Of a stretch of DNA of 33,103 nt, positions 12,652 to 24,088 are shown in pieces. The DNA comes from Perkinsus olseni (taxonomy: Eukaryota > Perkinsozoa > Perkinsida > Perkinsidae). The position numbers and the translations under genes were made by a program. The DNA lies in assembly GCA_013115135.1 (NCBI GenBank), contig JABANP010000554.1, positions 1-33,103 of the forward strand, in the 5' to 3' direction. The first letter of the stretch is position 1. Each line of letters starts with the position of its first letter. The notes under the pieces were generated by a model, which saw nothing but the letters and a program-made list of their open reading frames with translations, ran no database searches and was not told where the DNA came from.

Positions 12652-13230
12652 GGGATTACGCTTTTGACTCTCGGATAACCTATGACCTATAACCCTAGGC
12701 CTTCGGGTTTGAGGTGATGGTCGCCCGAAGGGCGACCTGAGTCGGGTTTCGGGTTGACGGGGGTTACGGTCAGTACTCCACTAGGTCTTTTTCTCTTTAG
12801 TTTTTCTCCTTCTTTAGATTTTCGCCCTCTTGCTTAGATTTTCGCCCTTTCGCTTAGATTTTCACCGTCTACCCTCTCGTGTTTGGAAAAAATACTGGAG
12901 AAAGGCAGGCTGCCGGGATCGAACCCGGGCGACCGCGATAGACGTCGTAATTCTCGCGCGCCAGGAAATTCCCCGCCCAAAAACTGAGTGATTAAGATGG
13001 CTGGCACTGCATGGCGATGATAATGAACCCTTTGAGATCTCCGGTGGCTACAAGATTACACTACAGACGACCCTGCGACTAGTCACAGGATTAGATCCCA
13101 AGAACGTTTCTCCAAGTTCACGTTCAATCCTGGTAAATCTCAGGACCGAGTTTCCTGAACACGTCATCAAAATCGATCTTCGGGATCGACCCCAGGCCTG
13201 GTTTCTTCTTCTTTCACTGAACAGCCGGTC
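12652..13230. other. Non-coding region with hairpin and minisatellite
   Basis: No coding frame is supported. It holds a perfect 8-bp hairpin GGTCGCCC-GAA-GGGCGACC (12719-12737) and three 20-bp tandem units (12814-12873). A tRNA T-arm-like GTTCGATCCC on the minus strand (12915-12924) is not part of a foldable tRNA. Confidence 0.6.
12814..12873. repeat. 20-bp minisatellite, three units
   Basis: Units begin at 12814, 12834 and 12854, each starting TTAGATTTTC. The second differs from the first at two positions and the third more in its 3' half. A degenerate unit precedes them. Confidence 0.8.
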
Positions 13231-13815
13231 TCATCTTGGGCTCAGTCGGGCCACCGAGAATAGTTTCACCCACTTCAACCTACTGGTTCGGAATGAAGCG
13301 GTCGCGTTGTGACGCTGTTTGGGCAGCTGAAAGTGACTCAACACGAAGCATACCGTGAGAGGCGAATAGTCGGTTATCGCATTCACCAAGGAGCAGGAAA
13401 AGGAGCCAATTGCCGGCCTTGTACCACTCATCGACCAGATCGTAGACTTTAAAGAAGGCGGTCCTCCCAAGAATTTCCCTTGCCTTGATATGGCCACTTC
13501 GTTCCACACTTTCCTTCGGTCGAGACTACTGCTCCTAGCCGCTGTCTTGATATGATCATCGCACTCGGCTGCTCTTCGTTCGGCTCCTGTGAATGCCGAT
13601 GATCTCGAGCGCGGCGAATTCCCAATTGATGGTGAAAATTCACGGGTAAAGTATCTTTCTCTTCGTTTTCGACCAGGGTCGACCTTGTCTCCTCTTGCAG
13701 ACTGTGTTCGGGTACGTTCAAGGCCCAAAAGACAAGCATCCCCGCCTGATTGACGTGGCACACATAAAAACTCATACGGGTGGTGACTGATCTCATTGCC
13801 GTCGATGTTTCGCAT
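13231..13815 (-). CDS. Possible coding region, frame unresolved
   Basis: Three overlapping minus-strand frames are open (194, 115 and 75 codons). The part VYDLVDEWYKAGNWLLFLLL near 13370-13450 is protein-like, and so is a second frame farther upstream, which suggests two exons separated by a small intron, or a frameshifted relic. No domain is recognised. All three may not be real. Confidence 0.3.
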   Translation of the reverse strand: MRNIDGNEISHHPYEFLCVPRQSGGDACLLGLERTRTQSARGDKVDPGRKRRERYFTREFSPSIGNSPRSRSSAFTGAERRAAECDDHIKTAARSSSLDRRKVWNEVAISRQGKFLGGPPSLKSTIWSMSGTRPAIGSFSCSLVNAITDYSPLTVCFVLSHFQLPKQRHNATASFRTSRLKWVKLFSVARLSPR

Positions 13816-13983
13816 TCTACCTGGCGATGCCTCTCGTGAATTTCACCAGCGCTCCCAGGATCTAACTTAACGTGTAAAAGACGATCCTGGGTGGGCTGTT
13901 AAAACTCAGGAGAGGCAGTTTGTTGAACACCCAGTATTATTCTCTGGGAAACCAGTTACTCAAAAATAGTCGGTGAAGATGAG

Positions 13984-14295
13984 TTGAAGAGATTCAACGA
14001 GCCGCTAATAAGAGCGATCGCAGCAAATAGCTCTCACACTAGGAGTCCGCCATCCCTCAAAGCAGCCCTACTGCGGAGCTTCGGAACGGATATCGCCCAA
14101 GGTTTCAATGACTATCTCAACGATTTGCTCGACGACCGGCCTGGTTTCGCCTGCAAGATGTTCTCCGAGAGCTACGTTAATAAGAGGTTACGACAGGTAA
14201 CTCGCCCAGAGTTCCTCGCAGAAACTGCGTGTTTGGTTCAGGGTGAAGTTATCTCGGGATTTACCTTACCAGAGGGAGTAGGGACGAGGCTATGA
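13984..14295 (+). CDS. Hypothetical plus-strand exon
   Basis: Open for 103 codons; the section from LKAALLRSFGTDIAQGFN to about SESYVNKRLRQ is of normal protein composition. A donor-like CAG|GTAACT occurs at about 14196, so the real exon may stop there. It is unlike any family I know. It could join the exon at 14703. Confidence 0.35.
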   Translation: MKRFNEPLIRAIAANSSHTRSPPSLKAALLRSFGTDIAQGFNDYLNDLLDDRPGFACKMFSESYVNKRLRQVTRPEFLAETACLVQGEVISGFTLPEGVGTRL

Positions 14296-14702
14296 AGCTC
14301 ACAGCTCTAACGGCGACGGAGACTGCTGATGACCCCAAATTTAGATTGTAAGCCGCTCAAAGTGGCAGCGCTATTGCCTTCGTGGAGAGGCTGTTCAGCG
14401 CTCGCACTTTCAGAGGGCGACTTTTCCCTTCGTCTTTGATCACAGATTTTTTGTGCTGTTCGTAATTGTAACCCTTGCAAACAGCCCCCTGTTCAATCAA
14501 CAAGTTCTGGAACCTCATTTTTGGTGAGAAAATGAATACCAGAATCGATACTCAAAGTCAGAATTTGTCTATTGAACACCCCTTCCCCCCGCGTTTGGCG
14601 ACTAGTATATGCACAGTGCAACGGAGTGTTGGCGAACTCGTTGCGATACTCGAAATTTTAACCTTTTCTCTTAATTCCCGTTCAACACTCTGACTCTTTC
14701 AG

Positions 14703-14913
14703 GATCATCGAGCCCAAGTTCCACGCGGACAGGTTCAAAGAATTATTGTCGAGAAGTGAGAAGGCTCCTCCCACTGCTTTCCCTTGGGAGCAAGTGCGAC
14801 TCTACAACGAATACCTCGAAGGGCTGCACTGGGGTAGGTGGAAGTCCCATTCAGACTTGCAGGCCCTCAACATTTTCGAATGGGTTACGAACGGAACTTG
14901 GTGGAGAGCCTGA
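14703..14913 (+). CDS. Hypothetical plus-strand terminal exon
   Basis: Preceded by a clean acceptor (TCTTTCAG). It encodes about 70 residues (IIEPKFHADRFKELLSRSEK then LHWGRWKSHSDLQALNIFEW) and ends at TGA 14911-14913. It is probably the last exon of the same gene as 13984-14295. Function unknown. Confidence 0.4.
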
Positions 14914-15512
14914 TCTCGCGGTTCGGATGAGCGATGCCTTTCAATAAGGAAGAATCATCTCGAACGGTATGGACGCCATTTTCTTGGACTGAAGATGGTC
15001 ATTGATGATTTCGATTCTTTCCCGCTCTTGTTTGTGTGCGTTGTTTTGGCTGTTCCCATGGAAAACGATGTTTTTTAATTTATCACTCTAGGACTGTTGC
15101 GTTTTGACGTACATGCACTCCCGCTTATCCATCGAGCCAATCTGAAACACAGCCGCATGAACAGTTGTGGAAGCGAATCCTGCCGGGAGGAAAGAAAGTA
15201 TCTCAGGTCTGCCCGACCCTCCGCCTGGGCACTACTTTCTGTGCTGAATAGACGTTCCCAAACTCGTCCCTCTTGAAACAAGATACATCAGTGCTAGTCT
15301 GATTGAGCCCATTTACGGCGTTGGACTCAAAACTCGCACACGGACGGCGCATGACCGGAGGGGCAGCGGTCGAAGCAACATCGAGCTAATTGAACGCGAA
15401 TCGGGAGGTAGAGAAGATCTCAATCAATTGGTGACCTTCACCTGCTGTGGTCGGTAAAATCGCGCACTAGTCGGAACCCGAAATTGATCCTACGGTCTTA
15501 CGGCCTGCAGGC
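14914..15512. other. No supported gene
   Basis: A plus-strand frame (about 15094-15280) and its minus-strand shadow are both open; neither has convincing splice sites or a recognisable motif. Confidence 0.4.
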
Positions 15513-15722
15513 ATGCAGGATAACCACGCGACCAAATCGCTCTTGTTAAATCAGTATATTGGCCTAGACTCTCTACTGACCAATGAAGTGCTATTGAATT
15601 CGTACCCAATCTTCGTGGTTAATTCGGCCGTTGTTCGACAGTGGAAAACCTCAACTGTGATTGATTATGAAGTGGAAACACGGATTGAGACGAGTCTCGG
15701 GCTAGTTTTCGACGGAAATTGA
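15513..15722 (+). CDS. Hypothetical plus-strand open frame, 69 codons
   Basis: Starts ATG and ends TGA, with ordinary protein composition (GLDSLLTNEVLLNSYPIFVV). An acceptor-like CTGCAG lies just upstream. No domain seen; it may be a real exon or chance. Confidence 0.25.
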   Translation: MQDNHATKSLLLNQYIGLDSLLTNEVLLNSYPIFVVNSAVVRQWKTSTVIDYEVETRIETSLGLVFDGN

Positions 15723-16056
15723 AAGTCTAGCCTACCCTATGAAGATTCCGTGCTAATCCCATGTATAGTTTGTGCAGAAGGCTCTCAAGATCTGAGCACA
15801 TCGCTGAAAGTAAATCAATCACTGCAGGTAGTTCCTTTTGGCTATCGATTTTATCGTTACCAGAACACGGGACTCGGGGTGTGAATTATCTGATTCGGGT
15901 TCTCCCGGTACGACTAGCGGGTTTTAATGCTTTTCTCTCACTGGAACGTCACAACCAACGCCGCCCTCGAAAGACTGACGAGCTCAACACGGAGCTTGTA
16001 CAACACACACTTCATAGACAACAACATCTCATCATTCGTATCTCAACATGCGCTCT

Positions 16057-17116
16057 TTACTCGCTCTCATCCTGACTCTCCTTCTGCGTCTGCCCAGCTT
16101 TGGTACTGGCGCGGAAATTCCCTACAAAAGTAGCACGGCGATACGACACTTCCGCCCGATGCAAGGGGAGAGTCAGCCGAGAACGCCCCGGGTCCCACCT
16201 TTGTCTTCGATGCCTATCTGCTTTGATTCTCTGAAAAGATATTCGAATGTTGTGGTATCAGACAGAAAGAAAAGGAGAAGGCTACTTACACGCGTCTCGC
16301 CGATCATTTCACGCCACTGGTCTGTTTCCTTGGTATAGCCTTTGCGAATGCGGTACTCACCATCGTCAAAACTAACCGTTCTTTTGCCTGAAACGGAGTA
16401 GGAATCTTCGGTTGCTTCGATGTTGCGCGAGTTAGATTGAGCGATGAAGACAGAATGTGAGAATTCCGGTATCACCCCTGGCGTCTCTGTTATCTCTTCC
16501 AATCCTCTGAAAGAACGCGCGAGTAAACTTCAACTAGCATCATCAAAGAGAGGTAACCTACAACTCTCTCCCGACTCAACCTGGGAAAATCATCTATTTT
16601 TCCGTCATCTGCATAAAGGCTTCGCCAGCGTCCTGAGGCAGGGCGTGAATCTTCGAAAGTCGTACATGGCAGACCGCTAAGGATGGTGGAGGAGATTCGC
16701 CTCACTCATAACATCTCTCGATTCCCTCTTCTCCTTGCCGATTCTCTAAGGGAAATACTTCATGTGACTTCAAGAGAGCAACTGATGGCAGCCTCACCAG
16801 CTTCTCTTGATTCATTTTACGAAACTCCTCTGGGCTCCACCTGTAGTCGGGGGAGGGCGTGGTCTAAAAGTTCGGAATCATCCTTTTCGCTCGGACGAGT
16901 CGTAGTCAAAATTGCTGAGTTCGGCTACTTGTGGACGAATAACAGTCTTCACACCGTTCAAATTCAAATCGACGGGACTTTCACGCTATCACGCTTGGTC
17001 AAGTTATCAGAAAAAAAATCGGCGGAAGCGCCCATGGTTCGCACCGTGGCCGAAGCTTCGACGTTATTATAGACGAGAGCCAGAGCAGCGATCGAGCGAT
17101 AAAGACGGATCTGCAT
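16057..17116 (-). CDS. Probable secreted protein, lineage-specific (multi-exon, tentative)
   Basis: The start at 17116 is chosen because it opens with a signal peptide (MQIRLYRSIAALALVYN). Farther on, an exon ending at 16290 (ACGCGT|GTAAGT donor) encodes SFDDGEYRIRKGYTKETDQW, then a 32-nt exon 16230-16199 and a last exon 16121-16057 (or ending at TGA 16067, depending on phase). Two further minus-strand segments (about 16820-16920 and 16560-16680) could be internal exons. No known domain. On the plus strand 16048-16338 also opens with a hydrophobic leader, but splice phase favours the minus strand. Exon joins are uncertain. Confidence 0.4.
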
Positions 17117-18326
17117 TTTCCGAGAGGTAAAGCGCTTGGGAATCAACTGCCATAAAGCCGCTTTCAACCACGACCGTACTCCTGATAATGACAGCAAGAA
17201 CTTGCACGGGTAATGTATATCGTTGACGCTATCACGTTCCGATAAGAAGCTACGTCGAAGATGAGTGGCGGGTGATAAGAAGACAGCAGATGAAAGATTC
17301 GAATCTCAAGTATACAACTCAGAGAATCGTGGTGAACTTTAGGTGGATAGCTATTGTAAAGACGCTCTTTCCATCGGTGTGCTGCAATGGACCGGAAGAT
17401 TAATAGTTGAAGTACTTACTCAGTAAAAACGGGGATTTCCCTCCCCCCCGAATTTTAAGCCGTGTATTCCAAAATTATTTGGCACATTTTGAAAATGGGC
17501 CAAATATGTGTTAAAAATGTCATTTTTCGAGGGACCCTCCGAGATCTCGGCACCCATTAAGAGTTGTGGTCTGAAACTTTGGGGTTACACTCAGTGGGGT
17601 CGTAGAAGGTATCCCTATAAATTTCGTTTCGTAACAAGTCCCATTTGAACCTGGCGGCGACAAAAGAAGATATCCCAAATTTCTTTGGAGTGCTGTATGC
17701 GTGCCACAGCTACGGATTACTCCCGAATCGTCGGACTACGAGTCTGAGTTATTCGATGATATCCCATTCGTAGTTAGTATCACTCTCATTTCCTAACGGG
17801 TAACTCCGTAGTCAATGACGCCCTTGAGTTAGCACTGGGAAGACTCGATCTTGAGCCAAGCGACACCGCAAAAAGTATGGACACAGTCCTTGAGTATCAA
17901 AGGTAGAACGAAACGGTCATGCTCGGAGGGCATCAAATACTTCAACGAAGTGCTTTCAGCAGAATATGTAGTCACTAGTATGCTGATACCACAACTCGAC
18001 CTATTCACGCATCACTGATCTATTCCGCTTTCACGAGGGCTTCGCGGACAATAAGGACATGAGCCTCTCAGCGTAGCGAGGGAATTGACAACAAAAAGCT
18101 CAGCCGGGACGGAGATGATAACACTGCTCGCATGCGTCAACAAGACTTGGCCTTCAGACGGCGTTTCAATCTGATAAGACGAGCGCTCATTTGCATCGGT
18201 CAACACGATCCTTACTGATGCTCCTCGTCAACGGACTTCCAGGGATACACCAAGGAGATGTCTCTAGAGTGACGATTCACGTACCTTCAACGATGGATGA
18301 AACCGGACCGGACTCGAGATTACTCA
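17117..18326. other. Intergenic region, no supported gene
   Basis: No coding exon can be defended, apart from a protein-like minus-strand segment at about 18070-18210. There is a 27-nt inverted repeat with one mismatch (17478-17504, arms TTTGGCACATTTT / AAAATGGGCCAAA) and a C-run near 17440. Confidence 0.4.
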
Positions 18327-20611
18327 TCACCGTACGGACCCCTTCGTTCCAAATATGACCGGACAACAAGCGGATTTATAATCTATCTCCTCTCCCAACG
18401 GGAAGAAATTATCATTCCTCGGAGGATTCCAGCAATTACGCGTGACCGGGTGTTCCGAGCTCGTCAACAAGTGGAGTGCACTTCGCGAGTTGCGATCTCC
18501 ACGTATGAACGCTCTTTGCCGAGTCATGCCAAAGCAAACGGCAACACACCGCGAAACCCTCGATAAGCAGTGGTTCGCCTTTACTCACGCAAACGGATGA
18601 AGGTGCTGCACTCGACCATTCAACTTCAACTTCGCCCTAGAAGGCACTACAGGAGTATCGTCCGCCTGAAAAGAGCTCCGCGCTTGCTTGAGGCCTGGCG
18701 TCTGTTACCTCGCAGTCACTGGGCGGTGTGAGCGTTGTCTCCTGCGCCTCGAGTTCACGACGGAGGGCTGCTATTCGCCTTGCCTTGACCGCTGATCTTT
18801 CGTTTTCTCGTCGCTGAGGAAGAAAAAGTGTCGTCGTTTAAACTGGGCGAGAAGCTCCGAGGGCTTGTGTGCGAGTTTCAAGTCAGGCGCCGCTACTAAA
18901 AAGCGGCTACTAAGAGAAAGCCAGAAAGCCAGCTACTAAGAGGGATTGATTCAAGCAATTTTATCAACCAGGAATGTAGCTCTCAGACACGAGAGTAGGA
19001 TAGGTGTAAGACAGTGATCACTTGTACTGCCCAATTGTTGTGTGCACTCTGTGTCCCATTCCTTCCACCGCTGCTAGCAATCCCCTTGGACAATATTTCC
19101 TCCGATAAGTTGCATACTAGTGTTGTATCGATCTTAAAGGGAGCTGTGGTCTCGGCTGGCTCACAAGGTGATCAACACTCTCTTTTCTCCAGCTAAAATC
19201 TGTTGCCACAACTGCGGCGGCTGTGTACTACCAGTCGCCTTGAACACAATCGAGTTGAGATCATACCAGCACCTCTCGATCAACTCACACTTCCATTCTC
19301 AGTGTGTTCGATTAGGTTTATGCTACTTTCACGACCACAACCGAATTTTGATCTCACCTTCTGTTCAAAATACCGCGGGTACATCGAACGCAGTGTGTTC
19401 TCCAGATGCCGGTCCAGATACTCATTAAATTCAGCAGAGGCGCTCTTCCGGGGATCGGCCGGTCCAAACTCTCGGGGGTGAGCATCGAACTGGTATCCTT
19501 TGTGTCTGACCATCATCAACCTTGGATTCCTCTATTCACCGCAGCGCATAAAAATAAGTCCCGAAATACTCCGCAGGATGCAAATTCGAGATAAGTTATG
19601 AAGATAACGGTTGAATCACTCATCCGCTGGTACGGTGCCTCCTCACTTATTCTTCTACTCGTTAGCGAATTTTTGGTATGAACGCGTCAGGTGTGTAAAG
19701 GAACCTGTTTACCTACCGTTTTCCTCCCCGGCCCTTCACGTGTTTCTCGTAGCTCCTCAGTGGCATCACACATCGCTGTGCAGTCCAAACGTCGAGGACT
19801 TTCCCGCGCAAATATTGCGGCGGTTGAAATTCTGAGAGCACGCCAATTAAATTGAATTTTCTTTTCTGCTTCGTATTCGCCTTGCCTCCCCCATTTTGCC
19901 GTAGCGCTCCCACAAAGGCCTTCCGCACGACTAGGTCGTCGCCAACCCTCTGTGGAGGCTCCGACTGCTTTCTGGCCAGAAGCTCATCGAACGCTCGAGG
20001 AAGTACCTAACACAATTTACCTGTGCTGTTAAGTAGCTAAGTGGAAATTGGCAATTGACAAAATACAGCAATTGGAAGTTGGATCAGAAAGTTTTGCTCC
20101 TAATCAGTCGAGCTCAAGCAGTGCCCTAGTTCGATCGTACTAGGGCCCCGTCACCAACAGCAATTCTTTGGACTACTCTCTGGTCTATCTCGTTCACTAT
20201 GAGCCCAATCTACTTATGCTGCGTTCTACCACTACATCGCTGCAACGAGGCATTGGCAATCGAGCAACGAGCTCGCGCAATGCCGCATTGCGCGAGCTTC
20301 CAAGTCGGTCAGTCCGCTTCCCTCTTATTTCAATACACATTCCAGCAGGGTTACTTCTGTTCACCCTAAAGGACGACGGCAAATTTCAGTCGACACTGAA
20401 ATCTGCGACCGTCGATTAACAAGTGCCCGTGTCACGCTAGTAGTGGTGCCTTCCTTGCTGGTAGTTTCCACGCAGCTAACTCGATCGCCTTCCTTACAAG
20501 TTGCTTCGGCTTTTCTGTCGTCAACTTCCCCGCATTCGTCCGAGTGATGTTATCAAGAATTCCACTGAAGTCCTCCCATGACGGTCTTGTTGGCGGTGCG
20601 GTTGTGCACAT
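18327..20611 (-). CDS. Unrecognised multi-exon protein
   Basis: Exons with clear splice signals: 20611-20436 (begins MCTTAPPTRPSWEDFSGILD; an alternative GTAAGG donor lies inside), 20006 to about 19740 (DELLARKQSEPPQRVGDDLV), 19505-19358 (YQFDAHPREFGPADPRKSAS), 19220-19165 (QLWQQILAGEKRVLIT), 18813-18709 (SAVKARRIAALRRELEAQE, a short charged helix), 18665-18589 and 18558-18327, which ends in TGA. The last three join in phase; the joins before them do not all agree, so at least one exon is missing between 19165 and 18813. I know no family with these segments. They may also represent two genes. Confidence 0.45.
20270..20298. repeat. Perfect palindrome, 14-bp arms
   Basis: AGCTCGCGCAATGC and its exact reverse complement are separated by one base. 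It lies in a putative intron. A second, imperfect hairpin (ATTTCAGT-CGAC-ACTGAAAT with flanking GACGG/CCGTC) follows at 20375-20413. Confidence 0.85.
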
Positions 20612-21350
20612 GTTGTCCTTCGCTAGGAAAATGCCAGCTAAGTGGCAACCAGAAGACCTCCAGTCAGCAGAAAAACCCCGTCATATTTAACACCAATAAC
20701 GACCGGTACAACGATTCCTCGTGTCTGTGAGCTTATAGTCCAACGCTCACGGTTCCGGCCTAGTTAGACTCTTGCCGATGTGCTCAGTTTGGAGACTTTC
20801 TGTAGCCTTGGCATGCTGGGCAATCAGACAGATATCAAGAAGCTTGCCTAGCACAGAAGCTTCCTTTATCTCATCCAGTACCCCAGATGATCGACAGTGC
20901 TGCAGCGGTAAAAGTCGAGACAGTGCATCACGCCGCAGCCCGTCCGACGAGTACGACGGGACGTCCCCAGTTCTCTGATATCCCGAACATAACCATGATG
21001 CTCCGCATTCCACTGCATAGTAAGGTTGTATATTATCTGCATTCCTTAGAGTGTCGAATCGTTCCACGCGGGCGCCGAGAAAACCCGATGGGGGCTTCAA
21101 CGTTTACGTTTCACCACGGAAATGCGGCCTGTGACGGCACATCATGAGCGATGCCATCGGTCGTACATACATCGACACGATCACAGTCGGCACTTGGTGG
21201 TCCTCCACAAATTGAAAAGACGGCACCACGGGGAGTGGGCAAAATCATAAACATGGTTATAAACATCACATCGTCACACGAAGAAAACTCTTTCACGTCG
21301 CCATAGAGCGAGAAGTGACAGCTCTCTGTTCGTTCTTAGACACAACTGAC
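20612..21350. other. No resolved gene
   Basis: Open frames occur on both strands (plus 20772-20978, minus 20747-21100 and 21111-21296). The minus-strand gene ending at 21351 may continue here, because its last exon stops at a donor-like CGTAG|GTCAGT. I could not place the next exon. Confidence 0.35.
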
Positions 21351-22776
21351 CTACGAAGATAGGGGAACCGGTCGAACCCTCTTAGAAGTGGCAGGGCGGG
21401 CGGGCATTCTAACCAGTCGTCTTTCATCGCGATCGACCTTGGTGACCCAGGTATCATCCTCTTCTCTCCAGGAGAACTCCATAAAACTACCAGAGTCTGG
21501 CATTGTACCATTATTGAACAGCCTGCCATACTCCCCTCAGGAAGGCCCTCCAAGGTTCCCGGAAAACAGAAACATTCCTTAGCGCATCTCGAGCCAGCTC
21601 GTTGATAAGCCTATCGTTCGCATCAGTAATCATCTCAGGTCTCAGTGTGACGACAGTTTTCATTCCCCTTTCACCAAGCGTGATGGTCGACTCCGGGCCC
21701 CCTTCGCCACGGAACGTCACTTCCTGGTTACCATCCAAGTGAAATCTCCCTACAGGGAAGGGAGCTTGCCCTGAAACACCCAGCGATCAGTTGATGCTTG
21801 CGATGTGAGGAATACCAATAAGCATGGCGCGAATTCACGGAGGAGCGGTATGAAAATTTTAGAGATTTGCACCCACCAATGACTGATCAAAAGGCCAGTG
21901 TGATAAAGCTCACGACGACTAAGGAGCAGCAGCAGAAACAACAAAACCGCTGCCCATTAAAATGTATTCCCGCGGAGACGTGCCACTTTTTGTCACGAAA
22001 ATTTTCAAAATTGTTAATTTTTGTCAATTTTTTGAAAAATCCCAACTTTGTGTTAACCTTGAAATGCCCCACCCACCGAACGACTCACCTCTTGCCAAGA
22101 CCGAAACCTTGCCTAAAAAGTTCAAATATAAGAGTTCATCAGTCACTTTGGGCAGTAGAAGCAGGATTGCATCCTCCTTAATATGCCCGTACTTCTCCCC
22201 GCACGTTTCGTTGAACTTCTTCATGACTTGCTCCTCAGTAAAATCACTAACTGGTGTGAAATGCAGTCTCGTGTCGACCTTCTTCTTATTGGCCGAGGCT
22301 CCATTGGGTAGCTCCTCCTCGTCAAGGTCTCGCATATCGTATATACTGATTCCCGTGCCCCAAGGCTCGTAAAAAAATTGGCGATGAGCCCGGTCTTCTC
22401 TGGTATCATCATCAGTGCTTTCAAGCGGCTCCATATGAGCGGATTTCCGCTTCGTAAAGCTGCGTAGTTTCTGTAAGAGACTGTTCTTCTGAATTTGGGA
22501 ATCTACAAGGTAACCAAGGGCGGCTTCGTCGTCGCTATCGTCCGAATCAAAATCTCTCTCGAAGACCTCCTCTAACTGCGTCAACCTGATGTATCCGCCT
22601 TTACCACCGCAGGCGTACGTGAGTTCAAGACTTGAGTTCTTCAAGTCGTCATCGTATTCAACAGCGAACCTCACGCCTCCCTCGCGACCACCAAGGCCAG
22701 TGTAAGTTCTGCTTACAGCAACACAGATGGTGGTAATAGAGAGGAGGATGCACAGTGGCTCGTGAGCGGCTCGCAT
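21351..22776 (-). CDS. Probable secreted or membrane protein, lineage-specific
   Basis: Three exons join in phase: 22776-22089, 21749-21532 and 21496-21351 (about 350 residues). The Met at 22776 is chosen over upstream ones because a signal peptide follows (EPLCILLSITTICVAVSRT). Next comes RTYTGLGGREGGVRF, an acidic segment (DFDSDDSDDE, about residues 70-80) and a charged middle. The second exon is GEGGPESTITLGERGMKTVV. Donors are GTGAGT and GTATGG and acceptors TGTAG and GCCAG. The third exon is open in two frames; phase favours the one with VLWSSPGEKRMIPGSP. The gene may continue beyond 21351. No known domain. It sits 129 nt downstream of another secreted-type gene on the same strand. Confidence 0.55.
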
Positions 22777-22905
22777 TGGTACGGATTTGATGCTGAAAAC
22801 CAGCTGGAGCCTCCGAGAATTCAGAGCACACAACAAGTTCAACGACAAAGACATCGCCAAATCGACCAACATACATGGCACAGGACAAGGAGCACTCAGG
22901 CTAAG

Positions 22906-23453
22906 CTAGTTCATCACCTCCGAAGACCAAATTGTGTTCTTCACGATGGACTTAGTGTAAGCCCCATCAAGGTCATAGACTTTCGAACTTTCATACATGT
23001 ATCTTTTCGTATCCGGGTGAGCCTTGAACTCGGTCATATCGCTAGGACCAGTGCCGCCGCGCTCGCATTGAGCGCAGTCTGTCCTCACGAACGCGTCGTT
23101 TTGGAAAGTAAAGGACTCCGTACGACAGCACATACCGCCCTTGGTGAAGGACAGTCTGCACACGTGACTCATGACAATACAACTCGAATGGATGCGAGCA
23201 GAGGACGAGCAGGCTTGAATCCCTGTTGCGATGGAATTCATCGGAATTGCCGATTGAGAAGTAGATAATTCAACCGAGAAGTAAAAATAGAGTTTTAACG
23301 AGCATAGAAAACCAATAACAATTTCTTTGAAGAAAAGAAACTGTGGAATTCCACAACCGGCGAGTCGCCGGCGGCGACCCCGAGGAACGAGAGCATATAT
23401 AAAACCCTGCTGGCCGCGCGCAAGAGACGGATCCGGTTGGAAGATCCACCCAT
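22906..23453 (-). CDS. Probable secreted cysteine-rich protein, lineage-specific
   Basis: The last exon, 23222-22906, is well supported: acceptor GCAACAG, 105 codons to a TAG at 22906. It carries many cysteines (HVCRLSFTKGGMCC, DCAQC) and ends KNTIWSSEVMN. Upstream, a Met at 23453 opens a frame with a hydrophobic core (RVLYMLSFLGVAAGDS), a likely signal peptide, but I could not fix the donor joining the two. No family recognised. Confidence 0.45.
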
Positions 23454-24088
23454 GAGCGGCCACCTACTTGTAATCTTGATTAACCTTGCCTCGGAAATCC
23501 CCTCGCCATTCTTCCCTGTCGAACTTATCGCAATTAACACCGGAGCAGGCCACCACTTGCATCGCGTAGTGAGATCCAGCCCGATTGGCGCTTCGGGCTT
23601 GCAAGGTCCTGACACACTGCTCAGTGGATTATCCCACCGAATCCTCGCTTCAAGCTCACCTCAGACTGGCATCATGTGCCTTCTTGACCTTCTCCATCCG
23701 CCGGAAATATTTTGCGTACACGCCCTGAGGGTTACTCGCCGCCGCCCTCGAGAACCTAAGAGAGAGCCATGCATCTTCAAGCAACATAGTCCAGTTCGGA
23801 GAAGTCCCGGTCAACTTCGCTCATCCGAAGGGCACAGGTTCAAATCCCACAGAATATTCTATTTCACTCACCCGTCAAGTAGCACGACAACTCCCGTGAG
23901 CAGCTGCACCGACGAGATCAACATAAAAACACAGCAAGAAGCTCATCAAAACCAGTATCCACTCCTCATCACGTTCGTCCGTTCTCCGCCCACTACCCTT
24001 TCACAACGCGACAACTCCAACAAACAAAGAAACTCAGGGCTCGAACATTCTGCCTGTGAATGTCAGTAAATACATCGACTGATGACAT
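23454..24088. other. Intergenic region between minus-strand genes
   Basis: Lies between the Cys-rich gene and the 3' end of the oxidoreductase gene. The plus-strand open frame 23437-24069 has no recognisable domain and biased composition, so I do not call it. A T-arm-like GGTTCAAATCC at about 23839 does not fold into a tRNA. Confidence 0.5.

Noticed and set aside
16048..16338. Plus-strand frame with a signal-peptide-like start (MRSLLALILTLLLRLP)
   Set aside because: Splice sites and phase on the minus strand explain the same bases better; kept only as an alternative.
17850..17860. Second spliced-leader-like match (CTTGGCTCAAG on the minus strand)
   Set aside because: Only 11 bases match and the rest of the leader is absent; this can arise by chance.
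22762..23268. Plus-strand open frame of 168 codons
   Set aside because: It is antisense to the better supported exons at 22906-23222 and 22089-22776.
23437..24069. Longest plus-strand open frame here (210 codons)
   Set aside because: No domain, biased composition, and it overlaps the start of a minus-strand secreted-type gene; probably a chance open frame.
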